Of a stretch of DNA of 64,000 bases, positions 39,301-51,200 are shown in pieces (positions within the stretch are counted from its first letter, which is position 1; every line of letters begins with the position of its first letter). The stretch is from Caenorhabditis elegans (Eukaryota > Nematoda > Chromadorea > Rhabditida > Rhabditidae): contig NC_003280.10 in the NCBI RefSeq assembly GCF_000002985.6, positions 10,164,501 to 10,228,500 on the forward strand. The letters run 5' to 3'. A program made the translations under genes and the position numbers. Under the pieces are notes generated by a model that made no database searches, was not told the origin of the DNA, and saw only the letters and a list, made by a program, of their open reading frames with translations.

Positions 39301-40905
39301 AAAGAAGAAAATAATAATAATGTATAATAGTCTTCTTGAAGTCAGACAGTCGTGAATGCCTAGCCACTGAACAAAGCATAATACTCGTTCATTCATGAAC
39401 AATGCGAAGCCGCGCGCGCCGACGAAATTTGCATCGAAATCGAGAGTTTGCACGATGTTCTCGGTCTCGTTGATTCGTGTAATCACTTGCAGCCATCGAC
39501 TGGCTTTGTTTGATCAGGCAAATACGATTGCGAACTGAAGCACTATAGGAAAAGGAGGAGACATTGAAACAGTCATGTATGTCCGAATGAATCAGGAGAA
39601 TGTGACCAATTGTATTGTTCTGGAGTGTGGAGATAATTTTATAAGAGGCAAGAATGGCAGATTAGCACTGAACATTTCTGGAATTCCAAAAGTTGAGAGA
39701 AGTGGAATTATTTAAATATTCTTTAAGAAATATGCACTCACTGAGTAGACATAAAGTTTTAAAGGAAGAGGAATGAAAAGTAACTGAGTAGTTTGGAAAA
39801 CAAAACGGAAAATTTTTGGCAAATAAGTTGCAACAGTCTGAAAAAAAATCTGGCCCCTTCCTCTAATGTTCCCAAGCAGGCAAAATATTTAAAGATCATT
39901 TTATTACCACAGAAGCAGTTTTCAACATTCTCACTACTGATGCTACTCTACCTCAAATACCGTGGCGTTTGCTATTCATTTCCCAAATTTTTATTGAATC
40001 ATAATTTTAAGATCAGTTCCCAACTTTTTTTTTCAAATTAGTGCATTTGCTGGAGTATGTGTAAATTTTTGTAGACTGGTGCTGAACTTTGAAGACTGTT
40101 CAATTGTCCCAATGAGAGCCCAAATAACCCTAGCCAGTGGTGCTTTCTATATGTCAAAACTCGTGATGACGTGGCGTGTAGTCTAAAATCCTCGAATCAT
40201 CTTCTGCAGTGAACTTCCCTCTGTAACCTTTGCTCGAGGCATCACCATTTCACCCATTGAAAACTCTCGGCTGCTCCCGTCACATACTTCAAAACATCGT
40301 CATGCCCTTTGCTTCTTGTCATCCTCTCCAACACATACTCTCTCTGCGATCCCGTGTGCATCTGCTGAGAGCTCTCGGGCTCTCTCAGATTCTCTATGTC
40401 ATCTCTCTCTCTGATCTTTCTTGAATCTCTCTTCCCGACGGGATCTCTCTCATCTTCCGCCCAATTCCCAACTTTTTTGCGGCTTCAAAGTTTGTTTTCC
40501 CTTCCTTTTGTTATTTTCCTATTTTCTTCCATTTTTACAGTAAAGCGGAATCTGAAATTTTATCTTCAAAAATTTTTTTGCTTCTAAAAAATCTATCATC
40601 GCTTTATTTGGTCGTTTCAAAAGCTGAAAATAAATTATTTCAAATTTGGCACAATGGGCTGAAAATTATCAAATACCAAAAGCGAAATTTTAAAATTTTA
40701 CACTTCAGTTTAGCTTTATAAACTTTATAGCTTTTTATTAATATTCTTAATTTTTTAGATTCATTTTGAAATGTTGAGTAGATGCAGAGGGGAGATTGGC
40801 AAACACCGATTTTTAGTGGTGAAGTAACCATAGTCATAGTGAAACTACTGAAATATTTTGAAAATTTTTTTACAAGCCTTAATTTTTAAAAACTTTAAAA
40901 TTTAC
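36316..40905. other. 4.6 kb region without a firmly supported gene
   Basis: Contains a common worm repeat word (gtggccgatggccgtggcctagg, 36435-36460), a C-rich (minus strand) stretch 36850-37240, an interstitial telomere-like tract (37321-37415), a purine/GC-rich block (37890-38140), a GC island with gccgcgcgcgccga at 39409-39422, and a pyrimidine-rich TC block (40200-40480) like a worm promoter or 5' UTR. At 37200-37240 (-) a consensus acceptor opens a short frame ending IRCECPR and a stop, resembling a last exon, but I found no upstream exons. None of these makes a gene I can defend. Confidence 0.5.
37321..37415. repeat. Interstitial telomere-like repeat (TTAGGC/GCCTAA, degenerate)
   Basis: The plus strand reads aagccgaagccaaagcctag and on into gcctaagcctaagcctagg and gcctaagcctagacctaag. 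These are variant copies of GCCTAA, the complement of the C. elegans telomere unit TTAGGC. About a dozen hexamer-sized units, several exact. The SRSQSLDLSPSQ-type peptides it encodes are a repeat artefact. Confidence 0.85.
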
Positions 40906-41871
40906 GGCAAATACTCATTGACTCCAAAATCATTGACTACCTGTTCTCATTGCCTACCCTTGCTCATTGACTACCCTTGCTCTTTGCCTTCCTGTTCTCA
41001 TTGCCTATCCTTTGCTCATTGTCTACTCATTTTCTTCATCAGTCAAGAGGCACGTACAAGGACCGTTTTCCAAGAATACATCAAAGGTACATCTACTCAA
41101 TTTGTTCATTCATTCAAAGGGTATACATATTTACAATCTTTCAATATGTACACAACATTTCGGGCAACAATTAGTAGTAGCTGAGTCATGTTTTAATTTA
41201 TATTAATTTTGATAGGACACGAAAAAGCTGGGCAACATTCATTATTCATCAACATTAATAGCAACAATGGCAACAAAAAACAACAATTAAAAATTTGAAA
41301 AAAAAGTGACAAAGAACGTAAAATCAATAACAATGAAATTTGGCATAAGAAATTCATTCGGAGTCGAAGTCAATCACTCGTTTTCTGCTTTTGAGTATAT
41401 AGGAACATGACGCCGTAGTATCAGACATGTCAGACAAGGTTGCACTGGAGTTGATGACTCCGAATGAATTTCTTATGCCAAATTTCATTGTTATTGATTT
41501 TACGTTCTTTGTCACTTTTTTTTTCAAATTTTTAATTGTTGTTTTTTGTTGCCATTGTTGCTATTAATGTTGATGAATAATGAATGTTGCCCAGCCTTTT
41601 CGTGTCCTATCAAAATTAATATAAATTAAAACATGACTCAGCTACTACTAATTGTTGCCCGAAATGTTGTGTACATATTGAAAGATTGTAAATATGTATA
41701 CCCTTTGAATGAATGAACAAATTGAGTAGATGTACCTTTGGTGTATTCTTGGAATACGGTCCTTGTACGTGCCTCTTGACTGATGAAGAAAATGAGTAGA
41801 CAATGAGCAAGGGTAGGCAATGAGAATAGGTAGTCAATGATTTTGGAGTCAATGAGTATTTGCCACAATTT
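40906..41871. repeat. Foldback element: near-identical inverted arms of about 420-460 bp
   Basis: The left arm (40906-41365, starting gcaaatactcattgactcc) is repeated in reverse orientation at 41456-41871 (ending ggagtcaatgagtatttgc), with a unique 90-base centre. Over most of their length the arms differ at only a few positions (for example atcaaagg/accaaagg, ccgttttcc/ccgtattcc, aaaagctgg/aaaggctgg). The left arm has about 44 extra bases in its outer ctcattgactaccc-type minisatellite section. The same small open frame appears on both arms in mirror image, so it is not a gene. High identity indicates recent formation or homogenisation. Confidence 0.92.
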
Positions 41872-42275
41872 ACTTGTTCAAGGATTTAGCTCTTTCGTGT
41901 AGAGGTTAAAACTTTAAGGCCGAAGGTGTAGGTCGCCTAAAATGCAGGCGATAAGTTGTGTGCCTACAATGTTTTCGTTTGTCTCGAATTGTGTTTTTTC
42001 CATTAATTCGGTTGTTTATTTACCCAAACACTTCACCTTCAATTGCAGAAAACCTCAATGTTTTGCTTTCCGAAGACCAAAATAGATATTTCATAAAATT
42101 TCTCTCAGAAAAAAAGAGAATAACATGTGGAATGTGGTGAACAATTTCTATGAATTTTCTCTTATATCCAGATGCTTTTTCATTTGAACCTTTGAACTTC
42201 AACCCTTGATTTTTATTGTTGCAGATCTTCACAACATATACAGGGTACCAAAAATGTATCTACAATAACTATACC
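41872..42275 (+). other. Upstream region and 5' leader of the LRR gene
   Basis: About 400 bases between the foldback element and the LRR start codon. An acceptor (ttttattgttgcag, about 42225) precedes a 50-base leader containing a tiny upstream frame ATG-TAT-CTA-CAA-TAA (42254-42268), then the main ATG at 42276 in ccATGG context. Confidence 0.55.
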
Positions 42276-44592
42276 ATGGTAAAGTCCCTTCTGAATCTGT
42301 GTCTTTCGGCTGTGTGCCAACATGAGCTGAACAGTGAGCTGAGCTTCATCCCAGTTGAGTGTCGTCAGAAATTATTAGAATTTTTCTGTAGTCATGACCA
42401 GGTGAGTCGGCAAACTATCAGACCAACAGTTAGAACATCCAATTTCCAGCTTTCGGCATCAGATTGCTCGACACTCGTGTGCTCCAAATACTTTGGCTGC
42501 AATATCCCATCTCTAACATTTTATTTGTCAGCTGAGCTTACGGACGAGATGCTCAATCAACTGACCACCAACAATAAATATGTGGAGAAAATCACGCTGG
42601 TCGATTGTCCAAACGTCACTAACCTCGGAGCACAGGCGGTCACCACAGGACAAATTCTGCTGAGACAGTTGGAATTGAGGGCAATGCACCAATTGACAGA
42701 TCAGTGTTTGGAGAATGTGTACAGTCCATTTTTGTACTCGGTTGATTTATCTGGATGTGGAAAGGTGAGAGGCCTGATTTCGAGACTTTTCTAGAAAAGA
42801 TCTCTCGAACTTTGAGAATGCGCCAGAAAGGTGACTATGTTTGCCGAGCTTGTATCGGAGATGTGCGGCATACACAGACAACTTACAAAATTCAACTTTT
42901 CTCGTTGTTTTTTTTTTTGAAGTTTTTAATCCGAAATGTGTATAGAAATACATAGAAAGTATTATACTTTCAAAAAATAATATTACTGTCACCAGAGTTT
43001 TTTTTATGTTGCAAAATGTCATCACATGGATACTTCGAGTAAGTTTTTGGGCAACTTCTCAAAACTTTTGATTAAAAATGAAATTATGTTTTAATTTTAA
43101 AAAATTATATAAACAAATATTTTTTTAACAAAAATTTATAATTTGAAATGTTGACACAACGGTGAGAAGAATGGTATTCTGTAAACTTTCTCTGCAATTT
43201 TAAAATAGATAAATATCTGTGCTCAAATTTGTAGAAAGAAATAAATATTTCACCTGCCATTTTCAAATTTTACTGTAATTTCAGATTACGAGCCAAGGAA
43301 TTCGAACTCTTCTCATCAAAAACCCGACGATCGGATGTTTATACTTAAACCACTGCCGCTCCCTCGACGATCAAGTATTGTATGACATTGCTCACTATGT
43401 TGGAGATCGGCTTCATGTTGGTGATCCTTCCTATATATCATATAACTTACTTCCTTATTATTTTAGGTTCTCGAGCTCGACTTCCCAACATCCTTGGCTG
43501 ATCCAGCTGCTGCTCTTCACTACTTGTCCTCCCAATGCCCAAACCTTTCACAGCTGTCCTTGGCTCGATTTTTCCACGAGGTACTAGACATATGCTTTTT
43601 TATTATGAACTCTTTTTTTCCTTAGAACCTTGAGGATGTTGAAAACAATGTTCAGTTTGTGATCGATGGAGGGAATTTGAAAACATTGGATTTGTACGGG
43701 AATTACTTTTCATTAATGCCACAGCTTCCACCAACAGTTCAATCGATTCGATTATCAGTGTCTGGAGATGAAGACTCACAGCAGTTGCTCTCCACTTTAA
43801 TGGATCAACCGTTTTTGAACAGTATCAATTTAATTGTATCAGTTAGAGAAGCTAATATTGTAAGTTTAAATACAAGTTTATGCTTTACAAGAAAAATGTA
43901 TTTCCAGCAAGCCGTTGACAATGCAAATCACCTTCTCTGTGCCATTATCCCACTTCTTGGACATAAAATCACCAAGCTTCAAATATCAGTTCCACGTCTT
44001 TTCGATGAACCTCTGAAACTTGTCACAGAATACCTTCCAAATCTAACTCACCTTTCTCTTGAAATCAATCATCTCAATACCAATATTCTCCAAAAATATT
44101 TTGCCGGTGGCTCAAAATCGAATGCTTCAAAGTTGAAATGTTTGAAGATTTGTCGAATGAGAATGACATATCGAGTTCTTTTTGCAATTGCTCGTGGAGC
44201 TCGTAATCTCACTGATCTTGAAACTTCACATATGTCCAGCGTTGATGATCGATTTTTATGTCTTTTGGGTGGAAATTGCCGACAATTAAGATGTTTGAAT
44301 ATTAATGGATGCAGAATGGTCAGCGATAAAGGACTGGCGGTTTTGGCAAAGTAAGCCTTCAAAATTTTTTTTGAATACTTCAAGGTTAACCTAAAAACAT
44401 TCCAGACGTTGCCCTCTCCGTGAAGTCCGAATCCGTGGCACCGCCTGCACTGACAAGTCCATCTATACACTGGCACAATTCTGTCCAGAGCTCGAATGGA
44501 TCTCATATGCCGACTATTCAGGTCGTCCAAAATTCTCCGATGCTGCACTTCAATGTCTTCGTGATTCTTGTATTCAGAAAGTTATTTGTTGA
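42276..44592 (+). CDS. Leucine-rich-repeat protein, AMN1/FBXL-like, possible VHL-box N-terminus
   Basis: Exons 42276-42401, 42450-42764, 43285-43416, 43467-43580, 43626-43859, 43908-44350, 44406-44592 give 516 residues. The body is built of cysteine-type LRRs (for example KITLVDCPNVTNLGAQAV, LYSVDLSGCGKITSQGI, LRCLNINGCRMVSDKGLAVL, VRIRGTACTDKSIYTLAQFC). The N-terminus (SLLNLCLSAVCQHEL ... FIPVECRQKLLEFF) resembles the Elongin-BC/VHL-box segment of ZYG-11-like CUL2 substrate receptors, so a ubiquitin-ligase adaptor role is plausible but inferred. Intron 1 (42402-42449) is a 48-base, in-frame intron and could be read through. The donor at 43417 (GTTGGT) is weak but is the only one that keeps the LRR frame. 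Poly(A) signals are near 44739. Confidence 0.82.
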
Positions 44593-44916
44593 ATTGTTTT
44601 AAGTTCTACATATTTTTTCTTACAGGTCTAAAAGTTTGTCTGACAATTTTTTTAAAACAATATTAATATGAATATGTAATTTCTGTATGTTTGCCGTGGG
44701 ATACCTCAAAAGATATTTAAAGTCCATGTCTGATTTAAATAAAATAAAACATTCCTATTCGAGAGTAATGTATGAGAGGAATTAGGAAATTGAGAATTTT
44801 ATGAAAACATTGATTTTTTCAGAAGTTCTTGAATTTTCTACATGTTCCTATAAAAATTACTTCCTTTCTCGAAACTTTCCAGAATTTGTGACTTTGGTAA
44901 CCGTATATTTAGTGGA

Positions 44917-44950
44917 GATTCCCATCATACCACCTGCTGAGCCGGTGATC
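44917..44950 (+). promoter_or_regulatory. Duplicated CSL-containing module, copy 1
   Basis: A 34-base core beginning gattcccatcatacc and ending gagccggtgatc. It recurs at 45200-45233 with one mismatch; similarity continues more weakly on both sides (about 44884-45005). Includes TTCCCAT. Confidence 0.75.
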
Positions 44951-45199
44951 TTTTCCTTGCTCATCAATTTATGCGGCTCCCACTTTGGTGGTGATTATGA
45001 GAAAATGTGAACTAAAAGCTTGAATTTGAAGATTTTTTTCTAGATGAAATAACTACAATAACAATAACTTTTCAGAAACATAAAGTTCCCTTTTGGGATG
45101 TTTTTTTTCTGGAAAACGTCTTTTCAACACCAATATGTTTTCTTCATTTTTCGTAAAATACCCAGGATCTGTCACTTTGGTAGCCGGATATTGAGCCCA

Positions 45200-45233
45200 G
45201 ATTCCCATCATACCCCCTGCTGAGCCGGTGATC
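45200..45233 (+). promoter_or_regulatory. Duplicated CSL-containing module, copy 2
   Basis: Second copy of the 34-base core (33 of 34 identical to 44917-44950), 283 bases downstream in the same orientation, again with TTCCCAT near its start. Confidence 0.75.
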
Positions 45234-48200
45234 CTTTCACCTGATCCAAGCGGTTCGCACTTGGGTGTTTTCCGAGATTGACTGAAATTGAGGATGTAGA
45301 TCAGAAGATTCCGGAAGTTATAATCATGGGAAAATATAGTTTTTGCTAATGAGAAATTGAATTTTGGACGTAGGGCAATTTCTATAGACAACAGAAACCT
45401 AACATTCCAAAATCTTTACTTACAAGCTCCCCAGGAACATTTAATTTTTTTGCAACAAATTCGAGGTCGTTAGTCAGTTCATCAAGTCAGTCGGGATATG
45501 GTGTCTGCATAAGGTGTCGGTGTCTATAAAAACGTTAGTGTATCGCTCAAATTTATGAGCGCCGCGCGCGCCGAGTCGGCCTGTATCAAAGGGACACACG
45601 TTCAGATTTATGGCGTGTTCGTGCGAAGATGGGCGCCTTCCGCACTCAAGATTTGATCGCCAATTCCCAATTTGTTGCGAAAATTGGCGAAGAGATCGGA
45701 CGAATCGAGGAGACGCGGAGACACGTAGGAGGACACGCTTTACGAGGAGGTGTACGGTATAGAGAAAGGACATATTTTATGAAGGTTCCAGTGACAATGA
45801 TTTCTAGTGATATTTATGGCACAGACATTTTATATGGCTTTTGTCGTTTGCTACGATAATATCGCATTTTTATTGTTGGATCAATTTTGAACACTACTGT
45901 AGATTTATACTTTTGTAAAGATCTTTTTTGGGTTCTAGGTCTCTACGAGAGTAATCAGGCTTTTTGTAAGATACACTAAATTTAAAATCTTTGTTTATTC
46001 ACGTACAGAAAAATTTAAAGTTTACAGGTTTCGGGTGGATTTCATTTTGTGAGTTGAGTTAAAATTGGAAACCGCTCAAACTTTCTTCAAATTAAGTATA
46101 ATTAAATTGAAATTCACTCGAGCTGAATTCTAGACCATATTTCAATTCCACACTGCCTTTAAATAAATATTTTCCCATGGTAATTATTTCCGGAATCTTC
46201 AGAGTTTAGGTCTCGGAGGGCATTGATCACAGAAAACACCATTGTGTGAACCGCTTGTAGAGATGAGCAGGTGAGCAGATTGATGGCTCAGTCGGCCAAT
46301 GTTTTGGTACTCTCAGTTTTTTCTGCCAATGGTCTGTACAATTGCAACTTACTCATTTTAACTTTGTCTGAAAAAGTTACGAAGTTACGTTAACTCAAAA
46401 ATTCCGATATAAATTCCTAAGCAACTACTACTAACTGAACAATTTATTTGATAGTTCTAAAAGTCCCAGGTAATTTTCCCATGACCTTTATACCTTCAGA
46501 TTCACAACCGGAAACCGACACATTCAGATTTCACACCTAGGTGTCAATTGCTCGTTCCTATCTGACAGTACACATTTTTCAAAAATAATTAATTTTCTAT
46601 TGGCTTTAAAGGTAAAGAAAGTCCCATAGAAGTTCCACGTGGAATTCCGTTTTAATGCGAGACCGCACGAAAAGAGGTACCAATTTAGGAAATTGTGGGA
46701 ATTGTGCCGTTTCCCATGTCGAAAAACTGTGGGGTACTCCAAAAATTGTGAGATATGGGAAAATATTCCAATAGAGAAAATGAAGCGACTGTAAGTTTCA
46801 GATTTTCGAAAGTCAAAGAAATGGAATGCAACCTAAAAAAGCAATAAATAAACTTCAAGTGTAGCCTAGGAAACATGCTACGTCCTACGCAAAGAAAATC
46901 TTCAAAGTTTTTTTGCTGTCTACATTTTTCACTTAACAGTTCATATTCGTTTGAAGAGTCGTGCAAAGTTTGACCAAAAAATATTACTTTTTTTTGAAAA
47001 CATGTTTTTCTGGGTCATCATTTTTAGGTTCACATGTTCTTTATAAAAGTTTCTACCGAAAAAAGGGTAAACAATTAAATCAGTTTCTTTTTCAATTTTT
47101 TTGGTATTAGCCGAGAGCGATTCTAATTTCTATGCACTTCAATACTAAACTTGTATGTACATTTTTCTCGACGGCACGGTCAGTAAGATGGGGACCCCTT
47201 TCTTCTCCGTTACCTTCGTCCCAAATGATATCCTCTTCCAATCTTTATGATCAAGTCGTGGCGCAAGGTGTTCTTCTTCTTTCCTTCTCGTAAATGTTGC
47301 CCTCTTGCCGCCGACAACACTGTGTGGAATAAAATAGATAAGTATCTGAGAACCAATAATTACCATTGCCTCTACTCTCTGTACAGATTGGGGCGACAAA
47401 ATGGCGTAACTTGAAGACAAGACGGAAATTTGTGGAAAAAACGATTGATCTTGGAGTGATAGGATCATTTTTTGAATGTTATGGTTTTATTTGTTGCTGT
47501 TTCATTTTTTTACTATTTTTTGGTTTTTTTTTGTAATTAGAATAATGATGTAGATTTTTTCTGACCGTTATCCTAGCATTCCTAAACTTTTCCTACCGTA
47601 ACCCTTTCCATATTTAAGCACCCTTCTTGTTGGAATTTTCTCCTCCTTCCGAAACAAAATGACACAGTTAATGAAAGGGACGGTGAAACTTCTCCGTGTT
47701 TTAAGGTTTATCAACAGAAGGTCGATCCGTACTTGGAGATACAACGCCGACGCACACGCTCGCACGCGGAGGGGCTACTTAGGTAATAAGCGTATCGGAA
47801 AAGAATCCCGACTTCCGACCGGAAAGACGGGTTCAATTGAGTGACAGGTAGCAAATGGGAGAATGGGGGAATGGTGTACGGTAGGTACGCAATACGTCGT
47901 GTAATATGGTGTAAAAATAGTGATTATTCAGTCGATTAAAGACGGGGGTCTTCTTGAAAATTTCTTCAGAACTCACCAATTCAGCCAAATGGGGTACAAA
48001 CATCGTATTTCAAACGGTTTAAGTCAACTGCCATTATGCCGTACTGTAGTTTTCCAACTGTATTCTTCAAGACGTTTTTCCCCAATATTTACAGAGCAAT
48101 CAACTGTTTTCTCATGAATATGTTTAAGGAAAACGAATACTAAATCATATGATTTTTCGTCGGAGTGCTGATTTATGAATCCGTATTTTATTTTTAGCTT

Positions 48201-51200
48201 TTGCATCGGAATTTTGAAACATAAGTTTTATATTTTACATATTCTTTTAATTTTGCAAAACGCATTTTAGAAATGGTACAGGCACTTTTCGTTATTGTTA
48301 TCTAGATTTCAAACAGCTTATATCTTTGTTGTCGTTTGTTTTGTTCAACAATTGTTACTTGGCAAAAAAATTGTCTTCTTTCTCTATTGGTTTGTAGTTG
48401 ACTATTTATTTGTATCGTCAAAATGTGAAGTAGTGTGATGCAAGTGAAAATACGGTTCCTGTGAACCCTGAAATAGCTACCAGCTATCCCCCTAGTCAAA
48501 AAACCAAGTCGAATAAAATATATAATTTGTCATCCAATAAGCTTGTTCATAGCGCGCCACCACGTGTGGATATCTCAATTTGTCCAGTATGCCGACAAAG
48601 AATCAATGGGTGGCTGCCCAGTTGGAAGTCCTATGGTGCAGTCGTTTTTTTATGGATATCGCCCCACATTTTGTTCAGCCCACTTTGATGGCGCCCGCTT
48701 CACCCAACCACCTTCGACAAATGATGTGTGCATAATTAATGAGAGTTTTCACCTGTGAGATGAGGTCGGTTAGTTGATGGTGAAAGGGCGCGGGCGGGCG
48801 AGTAAAAAACTGACGGACGGCGGTGATGATGAGTATGCTGTTAATGCAGGTGCTGATGGGAAAAAATTGGAAAAACATACACATATGTTTGGGTAAGTAC
48901 GGGCTATTGAACTTTAATGACCTTGTTTCGCTTTTTTCACTTTTTGAAGTAAAAACTTGCTAGGTCACAGTTTTCTGTTTCTAAATATTTTTCTACATAA
49001 TTTTTTGGTAGGGTTTCCAATTTGCAACGCTCCATACTGAGAGCCCCTGTAATTCAGAATATTTTTTTGCACGCTCATCATAGTCTAGGTTCAGTTCAAA
49101 TTCAAATTTATCTACTGTAGTCCGGCAGCCGGTGTTGAACGTGCGCTTCAAAATTTCAGCACTAAAATTACCGTTCATTTCAGCTTTAATAAAACTGTCT
49201 TAAAGTTTCGAAAAAATCTAGTAATTCCTCCCTTTTTTCTATCTGTTTATTTTAAGATTTCACATGCAGACCCATATTCTCACAGATTTATTTCCTGAGA
49301 ACAGAGTGCTCCATACGTGGCAAGGCCTTGAACAGCCCGCAGACGTAACTTGTAACATGCCTGTTCGGACTCATTTTGGTGAGAGTCTCCCAGGACTTGA
49401 AATATTAGTTTCTTCTATAAACTGTAACAATCTATTCACCAAAAATCCAATTTTTAAATTTTTATTGCAATTTGTTTACTGATTGGAAATTACACTTTTA
49501 CATATAGATGACGATGATGTGGTGTGTTTACAAGTATACCTACAGTTTACAATCGAAGGTGAACATTTACATAATTATGATGTTGACAAGACTTGAACAT
49601 TTAGTCCTAGAAGATTATCACATAGCATGTTTCATCCACAAATCATGGCACCGTTCCCTCTCCTTAATCTCACTGCATCATGATGCTGACAGCCGGATGG
49701 ATGAACCCTTCACGGTGAAAAGGGCGCGCGCGCGGTCCCCTCTTTTGATCTATCCACAATTTTTGACACGAGATAGTAATAGACACTATGGGATGGGAAA
49801 TCGAAATTTGGTGCAGAATTGAGGAAGAAAATAAATGTCGAGCAATTGCAATTTGTCATAGGATTACTGTAGTTTTGGTATAAAACCCTTAATGTACATG
49901 TTAGTTAGTCAAAGAAAATAATTATTATGAAGTTTATATATTTTCCCATGCTTCTGGGATTCCCAGGATCCTAGCATCACTCCACATTCCCATCTGATTG
50001 TTCCGCGTGTCATCCACAGTCACGGAGAAGTACATCATAAAATCCGCGTTCTTGTTCCGTGTCAATTTGCTCGCGGCGGTGTTCACTCGTCTTACTTGTC
50101 ATCATCAAATGTTGTTTCCCATACCGATTTATCATTGTCGGGGCGACGTGATTGTGGTGGTGCAGGTGTGTAGAGTGGTGAGAGATCGGGGGATATGAAG
50201 AGGTTGGGGATGTGAGAGGGCTTGGAGAGTTATCGCGCACTATTGGCTCTGATCTCGCCGACGACAACACTGATATCTTACAAAACACAAAACAACGAGG
50301 ATTTTAGTGAATTGGATGATTGGTGGAGTTTATGAAGCTAGGAGGCGACTAATTGCCCTAGATAATGGCTTATAACTGTTCCAAATTTTATACCATAAAA
50401 ATATACTTCTCTGGAAAGTTATGCATAGTCATAGTCTTCCACGTTCTTTATTTCCTAGTTTATATGGATACTCAGCATTTGAATATACACAGCTCTGCTG
50501 ATTTTACAATTTATTGTTTAAATTGAGTATACTCAATTGCCTCCAAGTATACTGCACATGTCTACCATAGGAACCAGGGCGGCCACAAAATTACCGTATA
50601 TTCTAGTGGAGTAGCACCCGAGTTGTCAATTTTAACAATTTTCAATGGAACAAACGGCAACTGAAATATAAGCTGTCAAAGTTGAACAAGTGGGGTAGAA
50701 CACTATATTTGACCAGAAATTTTAAAAAAGTTATTTATTTTTCTATTAACCAAAAGTAAACATTTTTGAACACAGTTCTTTGTTATTTTTTTTAGAAAAA
50801 CAAACCAAGAAATCTATTTTTGTCAAAAAAACAACTTTCCCACCTCTCTCATCCAAAACTTGCTACCTAATTACAGCGATTCTACCCTTGCATAAACCAT
50901 AATTATTTACTCTGATATCAAGATCAGATAAAGTACAATATTCACCGGAACAAGAATTTCCCATGAGCCCAGCATGCTCATTTAGGTACTTGACTCAAGA
51001 TGGTGCAATGTTCCCACATTACAATTTAGAAGGGACATGCATATCTAAAGATGCCGACGAGATTACTTGTACAATTATAGTAAGAACATGTACTGATGGT
51101 ACAAGATGTAGAGTGTGAAAAATTGTCTGGATTACTGTAGTTTTGAAGATTACTGTACTAGATACTGTACTTAGATAAAAGTTTATTTTTGTGAATTTGA

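Noticed and set aside
40858-41868. Matching small open frames on opposite strands near 41 kb
   Set aside because: They are mirror images produced by the foldback repeat, with no start, splice or family support.
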